From an uncultured Anaerolineaceae bacterium (GTDB lineage: Bacteria; Chloroflexota; Anaerolineae; Promineifilales; Promineifilaceae): 20,815 nt of DNA. This document shows, in pieces, positions 15,547 through 20,815 of the stretch. The DNA is taken from the NCBI GenBank assembly GCA_937967805.1, contig CALBTC010000377.1, forward strand, positions 1-20,815. The letters are read 5' to 3'. Position numbers and translations under genes: made by a program. Positions within the stretch are counted from its first letter, which is position 1, and every line of letters starts with the position of its first letter. Under the pieces are notes generated by a model that was given only the letters and a program-made list of their open reading frames with translations, did no database searches and was not told the DNA's origin.

Positions 15547-16803
15547 ATGACAACCGCAATCATTTCTCATTCTACTCGCCAGCGCCTGACCGGTGCCCTA
15601 TTTATTTCGCAAAGCTTGTTTTCTGCGGCGATGATTGCCGCATTCACGTTGTCACCCATTTTAGCCGCAGAGTTGGGCGGCAGCGACAGTGCAGCCGGCG
15701 TGCCCAACACGCTGACCCTGCTGGGCCGGGCGGCCGCAGCCTACCCGATCGGCTGGCTGTTTGACAGAGTGGGCAGGCGGTTGGGGCTGTCGATTGGTTT
15801 TGCCCTGGCGCTGGCCGGAGCCGTTCTCACGGTGTGGTCGGTGATGAATGGCTCATTCATTGGCTTTTGCGCCGGGGCAGCCTTGATGGGCATGGGGCGC
15901 GGCGGCAGCGACCAGGCGCGCTACGTAGCGGCCGAGGTGCAGACGGCCGATCGCCGGGCTAAGGTGATTGGGCTGATGGTGTTTGCCGGGACGGTGGGCG
16001 CGGTGGGTGGTCCGGCTCTGGTTGGGCCGTCGTCGCGCCTGGCCGAGGCGTGGGACTTTTTGGCGGACACAGGGCCTTATTGGGCCGCCGCCGGACTGTA
16101 TGCCATTGGTCTGTTAACGATTTTCTTCTTCTTACGACCGGATCCGAAGCAGGTTAGCCGGCAGATCGAGGCGGAGAATCCCATCAAAGAACCGGATGTC
16201 CCGGCACGGCCGATGACCAAAATTTTCAGCCAGCCGGCGGTACTGCTGGCCGTGGCTGCTATGACCATCGGCCAATTGGTGATGGCCCTGATCATGGTGA
16301 TTACGCCGCTGCACATGAACCACAACAACCACACCACGGAGTCTGTTTCGCTGGTGATTATGGCCCACACATTGGGGATGTTTGGCTTGTCTAGCGTCAC
16401 GGGCTGGTTGATTGATCGATACGGCCGTATCCCCCTCATCGTGGCCGGAGCCGCCATCTTGATTATTTCCGGCATTCTGGCGCCACTGTCTGTGGCCGTG
16501 CCCAATTTAGCCATCGCCCTCTTTTTGCTGGGGCTGGGCTGGAACTTTTGCTTCATTGCCGGCTCGTCGCTGCTGGCCGATGCGCTGGCAGCGCGGGAGC
16601 GGGCGCGGGCGCAAGGCGCCAGCGAGGTGCTGGTTTCATTGGCCACGGGCGTGGGCAGTTTGGGGACGGGGGCTCTGTTTGACCAGGGTGGAATGACGGC
16701 CGTTGCCGCCGTGGGGATTGCCCTTTCACTGATGCTGGTAGCGGCGCTTTTCTGGTTTAATCGTTTGCCGCAGCAAATGCCGCCGCCGACGTCACCTGCC
16801 TAA
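15547..16803 (+). CDS. MFS transporter
   Basis: A 418-aa major facilitator permease with about 12 hydrophobic segments. Start at ATG 15547 with AAGGA 6 nt upstream; the TTG at 15517 is unsupported. The segment 2-3 motif is GWLFDRVGRRLGLS, repeated in the second half as GWLIDRYGRIPL, the classical MFS loop signature. GMGRGGSDQARYVAAEV follows segment 4. The central loop (about residues 205-235) is charged and Pro-rich. The substrate cannot be assigned. It is transcribed away from the LuxR-type regulator, which is a possible controller by position. Its TAA overlaps the stop codon of the convergent lipoprotein gene in the 4 bases CTAA (16800-16803), leaving no room for a separate terminator. Confidence 0.88.
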   Translation: MTTAIISHSTRQRLTGALFISQSLFSAAMIAAFTLSPILAAELGGSDSAAGVPNTLTLLGRAAAAYPIGWLFDRVGRRLGLSIGFALALAGAVLTVWSVMNGSFIGFCAGAALMGMGRGGSDQARYVAAEVQTADRRAKVIGLMVFAGTVGAVGGPALVGPSSRLAEAWDFLADTGPYWAAAGLYAIGLLTIFFFLRPDPKQVSRQIEAENPIKEPDVPARPMTKIFSQPAVLLAVAAMTIGQLVMALIMVITPLHMNHNNHTTESVSLVIMAHTLGMFGLSSVTGWLIDRYGRIPLIVAGAAILIISGILAPLSVAVPNLAIALFLLGLGWNFCFIAGSSLLADALAARERARAQGASEVLVSLATGVGSLGTGALFDQGGMTAVAAVGIALSLMLVAALFWFNRLPQQMPPPTSPA

Positions 16804-18329
16804 TTTCTGGTGAGTCGCAAGGTGTAGCCGGTTGCCCCGGCCTCAAAGTCGAGCACGCCAATGATGTACATGCTGTCTTCCATCAGCCTGGTGTTGAGAA
16901 TCTCAGCATCCTGGAAAACCGGGCCGATGGCGTCAAAGTCTGGCGGACCAAACAAGCCGACGACAAAGTCGCCCTCGCTGCCGGTAGCCGCGGCAGAAAT
17001 TGTTACATTGTCGCCCTCGGCCCCCAAAAAGCACCAGTAATCGATGCCCAGCACTTCAATCTCATCAGTAATCGTTTGGCCGTATTCAATGCGCCCTTTA
17101 ATACTGTCTGGGAAACCGCCACCTTCGCTGAAAACGAGGCAGTAATTGCCGCCATTTTGATTGAGGTTGTAGATACGGATATTGTAATCCTGGGAGACAT
17201 TTAGCTGAGCGTTCACAATTGCTTCCAGGCCGCCGTTCCCGGTGTTGTTGGCCTGCTGCACCACATTGCTGGCCGGTCCAATAATTTCCAGCACCAGATT
17301 CATTGTGGGTTCGGCAACGGCCGTAATCGTAATCGCCCCGTTGTAATCAAAGATAACCGGATACAAATGAGCCTGGTCTGCTTCCAGAATCTCTAAAACC
17401 GGCTGCTCCGGCCCAAGTGGATCAAACGCCACCGTGTCAAAATCATTGGGATTGGGAGTGGCGGTGGTGCCGGCGGGCAGTGTGGCGTTGGGTGTACCGT
17501 TGGGCGTGCCGTTGGCGGGAGTCGGCATTGGGCTGCCGCTGCTGGCAGTAGGGGTAACGGAACCATTTGTGGTGGGGGTAGTGGTTGGTGTGCCTATGCC
17601 TGATTCACCTTCTCTGGTAGGCGTAAGGGTAGGCTCTCTTGCTTCTCCATCGTCAGTTGGGGTAGCGCTGACGCCGGTTGGGGTGCCATCGCCCGGCGGC
17701 GCCGGTACAGTTGTGCTGGCCGGGGTTGGTGTGCCGATGGGTGTCTCTTCATCTTCCGCGCGTGTCGGTGTTGCGGTTACGTTATTGTCTTGTGGCGTGG
17801 AGAGGTCATCCCCCTCGGCAATTTGTATACCGGAGCCGGTTGGCGTTAATGTGACGCGAGCAATTGGGCTGGGCGAGACAATTTCACGGGCCTTGAGGTA
17901 CCAAATCTGGCGGCTGGTTGCATTTTTGCCGCAGCCAACCGGGCCTTCAAATAGCTGCCAGACGCCCACCACCGTTACCGTGAGGTCATTGGGCAGCAGC
18001 GAGCGCACCTGTGAATCAAAGCCGCCAATTGGGACGGTGCTGCCATCTGCTGCGACCAACTGCCAGGTAGCCGGGGCTGGATGGGGGTCTGAGTTGCACA
18101 CCAACAAGGGCAGCCGCCGGTATTGGCCGGTGATTTCTACAAAGCTATCGGCGTATGCTTCCGGGTCCGCGGCCAGGTCTGCGATGCTAAGCGCCAACGG
18201 CTCAATCGGATCAAGAGCTTCTTCGGTACCGTTTTCTTCAGCAAAGGGGGTGGGGGTAGGACGGGCTTTACCACAGGCAATGAGCAGCGTTACTAAAACA
18301 AGAAAAAAGATGAGATAGCGTTGTTTCAT
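16800..18329 (-). CDS. Thr/Pro-rich lipoprotein with two PPC-like domains
   Basis: A 509-aa predicted lipoprotein. Hydrophobic signal 5-18 ends in lipobox L-L-I-A-C with the acylated Cys at 19, so it is exported and membrane-anchored. Residues about 45-152 form a compact beta-rich domain (FVEITGQYRRLPLLVC...VTVVGVWQLFEG), possibly an OB-like fold, with paired Cys at 78 and 133. Residues about 158-295 are a low-complexity linker rich in T-P-T, G-T-P and N-G-T, of the kind common in Chloroflexota surface proteins. Residues about 312-402 and 412-508 resemble two bacterial pre-peptidase C-terminal (PPC) beta-sandwiches (Y-N-I-R-I-Y-N...G-N-Y-C-L and Y-I-I-G-V...G-Y-T-L-R-L). No catalytic domain is seen, so the role is unknown, possibly envelope binding. 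The TP-linker DNA is repetitive, and ACGGCCGT occurs only once. Confidence 0.8.
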   Translation of the reverse strand: MKQRYLIFFLVLVTLLIACGKARPTPTPFAEENGTEEALDPIEPLALSIADLAADPEAYADSFVEITGQYRRLPLLVCNSDPHPAPATWQLVAADGSTVPIGGFDSQVRSLLPNDLTVTVVGVWQLFEGPVGCGKNATSRQIWYLKAREIVSPSPIARVTLTPTGSGIQIAEGDDLSTPQDNNVTATPTRAEDEETPIGTPTPASTTVPAPPGDGTPTGVSATPTDDGEAREPTLTPTREGESGIGTPTTTPTTNGSVTPTASSGSPMPTPANGTPNGTPNATLPAGTTATPNPNDFDTVAFDPLGPEQPVLEILEADQAHLYPVIFDYNGAITITAVAEPTMNLVLEIIGPASNVVQQANNTGNGGLEAIVNAQLNVSQDYNIRIYNLNQNGGNYCLVFSEGGGFPDSIKGRIEYGQTITDEIEVLGIDYWCFLGAEGDNVTISAAATGSEGDFVVGLFGPPDFDAIGPVFQDAEILNTRLMEDSMYIIGVLDFEAGATGYTLRLTRN

Positions 18330-18479
18330 TATGAGTTCCAGTTGATGTACAAATGTGCCGTTTTGACGGCAATCTGCCGTATGATACCAAAATTAGCGAA
18401 GAAAGTGTGTAATGGTTCATAATTGTTAACGCAGACAGTGATTGAAACCCTAAGGGTTTTGCACAAGCAAGGATTTTTT
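18330..18479. other. Divergent intergenic region
   Basis: The 150-bp gap between the divergent lipoprotein and HD-domain genes. It contains GCCGT-TTTG-ACGGC (around 18357-18370) and the perfect 15-nt palindrome AAACCCTAAGGGTTT (18445-18459) just upstream of the HD-gene ribosome binding site. Promoters for both genes must lie here, but no confident -35/-10 pair was found. Confidence 0.5.
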
Positions 18480-19463
18480 ATGGAATATGACGATCCCATT
18501 TATGGTGAGGTAACAATTGATGAACCAGTGTTGCAAGCGTTGGTCCAGTCGCAAGCGGTGCAGCGGCTGCATGGTGTGTTGCAGCATGGCATCACCGGCC
18601 TGATTGGTGTGACAACGCCCATTACCCGCTTTGAACATTCGTTGGGGGTGATGCTGCTGGTGCAGCGGCTGGGCGGGCCGCTGCCGGAGCAAATTGCGGC
18701 GCTGCTGCATGATGTGAGCCACACAGCCTTTAGCCACGTGATTGATTACGTGCTGGATGGCCACGATGAGCAAAGTTACCACGACGAAATGAAAGAAGCG
18801 TATATGGCCACCACCGATTTACCGGATATTTTGGGTCAATTTGGCTACAACTGGCTCGACTTTGTAGATGAAGCAGCGTTTCCCCTGTTGGAGCAGCCTT
18901 CTCCCCGACTGTGCGCCGACCGCATTGATTATTTTTTGCGTGACGCTGTTGGTTTGGGGCTGGCGGCCCAGTCAGACATTGAGCGGGCGGTGGGGCATTT
19001 GGTGGTGAGAGACGGCCGTATCGCCCTCAACGATCTCTCCGTTGCCCAATGGTTCGGCAACACGTTCATGCAGGCGGATGACGCCAGCTGGGCCAACTTT
19101 CGCGAGGTGGGGCTATATGAACTGACGGCCCGAGCCATTCGGCGCGGCTTAGAGACAGGGGCCATCATCCAGGATGATTTTTGGCTAACGGATGAGGTGC
19201 TGTGGCAAAAGCTGAACGCCGCTGCCGACGCGCAGTTGCAGGCGCTGCTCAGTCAGGTTTCCCTGGAGACTGAGTTTGTCTGGGATGAAGCCAATCCGAC
19301 ATTTTCTGTAAGCACCAAGCTGCGGGCGATTGATCCGGACGTGTGGCATGAGGGGGCGTTACGGTCGTTATCCACCCTGGACCCCGATTTTGCCGCCCGG
19401 CGCGAGGCATACCTCAACCGGAAGCAGGGTGCCTGGCCCATGCGTGTCGTCCCACTAGCCTAA
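18480..19463 (+). CDS. HD-domain phosphohydrolase
   Basis: A 327-aa soluble protein of the HD superfamily phosphohydrolase group (COG1078-like; some relatives are dNTPases). Start at ATG 18480 with AAGG 7 nt upstream; the TTG at 18423 would place the palindrome AAACCCTAAGGGTTT inside the coding region and is less likely. Metal ligands: H53 (RFEHSLGV), H77-D78 (ALLHDVSHTAFSH) and D147 (CADRIDYFLRD), giving the complete H...HD...D set. The N-terminus, Y-G-E-V-T-I-D-E-P-V-L followed by Q-R-L-x-G-V-L-Q-H-G, is typical of the group. The substrate is not determined; a nucleotide phosphohydrolase is the best guess. It is followed after 8 nt by family-B repeat copy 2. Confidence 0.88.
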   Translation: MEYDDPIYGEVTIDEPVLQALVQSQAVQRLHGVLQHGITGLIGVTTPITRFEHSLGVMLLVQRLGGPLPEQIAALLHDVSHTAFSHVIDYVLDGHDEQSYHDEMKEAYMATTDLPDILGQFGYNWLDFVDEAAFPLLEQPSPRLCADRIDYFLRDAVGLGLAAQSDIERAVGHLVVRDGRIALNDLSVAQWFGNTFMQADDASWANFREVGLYELTARAIRRGLETGAIIQDDFWLTDEVLWQKLNAAADAQLQALLSQVSLETEFVWDEANPTFSVSTKLRAIDPDVWHEGALRSLSTLDPDFAARREAYLNRKQGAWPMRVVPLA

Positions 19464-19471
19464 ACTTTTAT

Positions 19472-19542
19472 CACCGCAAAGAACGCGAAGAGCGCAAAGA
19501 CTCAAAAAGAAAAATCTTGCGGGCTTCGCGTCCTTCGCGGTT
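19472..19542. repeat. Inverted repeat, family B copy 2
   Basis: The left arm (19474-19500) begins with the same 17 bases, CCGCAAAGAACGCGAAG, as copy 1 at 11881, and also ends GCGCAAAGA. The right arm (19515-19540) is its complement with a few changes and one indel. It starts 8-10 nt after the HD-gene stop. Confidence 0.85.
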
Positions 19543-19596
19543 TGATTTTCAGGGTAAGTTCATCCGTAATAGTTCACGGCAAAGAAAAGGTGAAAA

Positions 19597-20217
19597 ATGC
19601 AGTTAAATCCGGAAGAATTGAGCAACAAAGATCGATATAAGTTGATGATTGGCGCGATTGTGCCGCGGCCTATTGCCTGGGTGAGCACAATTGATACCGA
19701 GGGACGGCCGAATCTGGCTCCGTTTTCTTACTTCACCGGCGTCTGCCCTGATCCGATGACGCTGCTCTTTTGCCCCGGCTGGAGCGGGCTGCGCGGGCGG
19801 ATGAAGGATACGCTGTATAACATTCGCGCCGTGCCTGAATTTGTCATCAACATCACCAACGAGGCCACGGCCGAAGCGATGAATCTGACGGCCACCGAGT
19901 TTGAAGCGGGCATTGATGAGTTTGCCTGGGCGGGGGTGACCCCAGCACCCAGCCAGACGATTAGCGTGCCGCGCGTGGCCGAAGCGCCGGTGGCCTTCGA
20001 GTGCAGGCTGCAACAAATTGTAATGGTCAAGGAGGGGCCGGGCGGCGGTGCGGCCGTTTTTGGCGAGGTGCAGTCGATTTTTGTGCGGGATGATTTGTAT
20101 GATAACGGCCGTATCTCCCCGGAGAAGTTGCAGCCAATCGGCCGGATGGCGGGTGCCAGCTACGCCCACATCAACGACTTCTTCAAGATGTTTCGTGTGC
20201 CCCCGCCAGAAGAATAG
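19597..20217 (+). CDS. Flavin reductase-like FMN-binding protein
   Basis: A 206-aa protein of the flavin reductase-like family (split-barrel FMN-binding, COG1853 type). Characteristic N-terminus: L-M-I-G-A-I-V-P-R-P-I-A-W-V-S-T, then G-x-P-N-L-A-P-F-S-Y-F. In the middle, K-D-T-L-x-N-I-R...F-V-I-N-I is the usual FMN-phosphate and barrel region, and V-A-F-E-C-R-L-Q-Q-I plus F-G-E-V-Q-S-I-F-V form later strands. Members bind FMN and reduce flavins or act in electron transfer; the partner oxygenase is unknown and none is adjacent. The ATG at 19597 has AAAAGG about 6 nt upstream. Cytosolic. The inverted repeat at 20221 begins 3 nt after the stop. Confidence 0.9.
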   Translation: MQLNPEELSNKDRYKLMIGAIVPRPIAWVSTIDTEGRPNLAPFSYFTGVCPDPMTLLFCPGWSGLRGRMKDTLYNIRAVPEFVINITNEATAEAMNLTATEFEAGIDEFAWAGVTPAPSQTISVPRVAEAPVAFECRLQQIVMVKEGPGGGAAVFGEVQSIFVRDDLYDNGRISPEKLQPIGRMAGASYAHINDFFKMFRVPPPEE

Positions 20218-20220
20218 AAG

Positions 20221-20280
20221 GCCACAGATATCACAGAGAGAGAAGAGAAAAAACTCTGAGCTCTCTGTGTTCTCCGTGGC
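20221..20280. repeat. Inverted repeat after flavin-reductase-like gene
   Basis: The arms 20221-20240 (GCCACAGATATCACAGAGAG) and 20261-20280 pair at 17 of 20 positions with a 20-nt purine-rich loop. It lies exactly in the gap between convergent genes, 3 nt from one stop (20217) and 6 nt from the other (20287). Confidence 0.85.
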
Positions 20281-20286
20281 AAAATT

Positions 20287-20565
20287 TTATTCAATCCCAA
20301 TAGAAAACATGCTTTCCAGGTCGTGCTGGGAGAAGACGCGGAAGGCGATCAGCGTTTCTGATTTGGTGATGCCGGGCACGCTGAGCATCTTTTCCGTCAC
20401 CAGTTCGGCCATCGTGTCGTTGTCCGGCACGCGAATGATGGCCACCAGGTCAAAACGGCCGCCGACCGAAAACACCTCGCTGATCCCCTTCATCTCGGCC
20501 AAACGACCGCCGACTTCGTTAATTTTTCCCGGTTCTACATTTAATAAAACGACTGTGCTGACCAT
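20287..20565 (-). CDS. Stand-alone Lrp/AsnC ligand-binding domain
   Basis: A 92-aa protein equal to the C-terminal ligand-binding (RAM) domain of Lrp/AsnC regulators, with no DNA-binding helix-turn-helix. The pattern is V-L-L-N-V-E-P-G-K, then I-S-E-V-F-S-V-G-G-R-F-D-L-V-A-I-I-R-V and V-T-E-K-M-L-S-V-P-G-I-T-K-S-E-T. ATG 20565 is preceded by AAGGAG at 7 nt. Such domains bind amino acids or related small molecules and form dimers or higher rings. Without the DNA-binding half it cannot act as a classical repressor, so a sensor or enzyme-partner role is inferred. The upstream region 20566-20695 holds the short palindrome TTGTC-AA-GACAA but no identified promoter. Confidence 0.9.
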   Translation of the reverse strand: MVSTVVLLNVEPGKINEVGGRLAEMKGISEVFSVGGRFDLVAIIRVPDNDTMAELVTEKMLSVPGITKSETLIAFRVFSQHDLESMFSIGIE

Positions 20566-20695
20566 AATCGACTCCTTGTGTGAGAAATATGCAATACCTT
20601 ATCTGGAAGTCGGCCGTTCGGCAATAAATTCTTTTGGCAGAAAACAAAAGCTTGCTTGCTCTTGTCAAGACAACAGCCGTGCTGATCTGTTGAAA

Positions 20696-20729
20696 GATTT
20701 TCCAAATCGTTCAGGCGATTCGGAAAATC
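20696..20729. repeat. Hairpin near right edge
   Basis: GATTTTCCAAATCG (20696-20709) and CGATTCGGAAAATC (20716-20729) pair at 13 of 14 positions with a 6-nt loop. It lies 22 nt downstream of the possible minus-strand stop codon at 20752-20754, so it could be that gene's transcript end. Confidence 0.75.
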
Positions 20730-20751
20730 GCCCTACATTGTTTGCTTCTGG

Positions 20752-20815
20752 TTAAACGGCCCGCGTTGCCTCAATAGAAAATGTTACCGAAGGGGTAGTC
20801 GTTGCCTCAAAAAGC
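20752..20815 (-). CDS. Possible C-terminus of a gene running in from the right
   Basis: On the minus strand a frame is open from the window edge to a TAA at 20752-20754 and encodes about 20 residues (L-F-E-A-T-T-T-P-S-V-T-F-S-I-E-A-T-R-A-V). The Glu-Ala-Thr repeat and alternating residues would fit the last strand of a beta-rich domain, but 20 codons can be open by chance. The downstream hairpin at 20696 is mild support. No family can be assigned. Confidence 0.25.
   Translation of the reverse strand, partial: LFEATTTPSVTFSIEATRAV

Noticed and set aside
17434..18318. 294-codon Gly/Val-rich frame opposite the lipoprotein
   Set aside because: It is the complement of the Thr/Pro-rich linker. 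The lipoprotein frame has a signal peptide, lipobox and domain structure, while this one has none.
20048..20755. 235-codon plus-strand frame across the Lrp-like gene
   Set aside because: It runs from within the flavin-reductase-like gene through an inverted repeat and antisense to the Lrp-domain gene. Its Ser/Arg-rich composition has no domain.

Overview
The window is GC-rich, gene-dense bacterial chromosome. No rRNA, tRNA, CRISPR array or transposase was found. Gene content, Thr/Pro-rich lipoprotein linkers, cytosolic HtrA-like proteases and intergenic hairpin families suggest a Chloroflexota (Anaerolineae-like) genome. That assignment is inference from style, not a marker-gene result.

Layout, left to right. 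(1) 1-2882, plus strand: the two enzymes at the IMP branch point, guaB (5' end outside the window) and a eukaryotic-type purB. (2) 2883-3784: a gene-poor stretch with a short frame broken by an amber codon, a 141-bp nested inverted-repeat element and a C-terminal remnant of a GNAT acetyltransferase. (3) 3803-6361, plus: a PRC-barrel-like protein and an SLC13-like permease carrying two RCK_C domains. (4) 11856-6403, minus: an apparent operon of an MFS transporter, sucA (2-oxoglutarate dehydrogenase E1) and sucB (E2). (5) 12171-12824, plus: a small sulfite-oxidase-fold molybdopterin oxidoreductase. (6) 14492-12919, minus: two adjacent HtrA-like serine proteases, one with and one without a PDZ domain, followed by a LuxR/NarL-type regulator (15358-14699). 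(7) 15547-16803, plus: a second MFS transporter, converging with and overlapping a Thr/Pro-rich lipoprotein gene on the minus strand. (8) 18480-20217, plus: an HD-domain phosphohydrolase and a flavin-reductase-like protein. (9) Right edge, minus: a stand-alone Lrp/AsnC ligand-binding domain and possibly the last codons of another gene.

The genes are mostly housekeeping: purine synthesis, TCA cycle, transport and protein quality control. I see no defence, biosynthetic or phage module. The unusual signals are at DNA level. First, the 8-base palindrome ACGGCCGT occurs about 31 times by hand count. It lies almost wholly inside genes and in all three codon phases, which recalls the cyanobacterial HIP1 element. 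Second, most intergenic gaps hold a long inverted repeat belonging to one of roughly ten unrelated families. Several lie within 2-8 nt of a stop codon, and two families recur within the window. Together these suggest a genome shaped by a frequent protein- or modification-recognised octamer and by stop-proximal hairpins that may act as transcript 3' ends.
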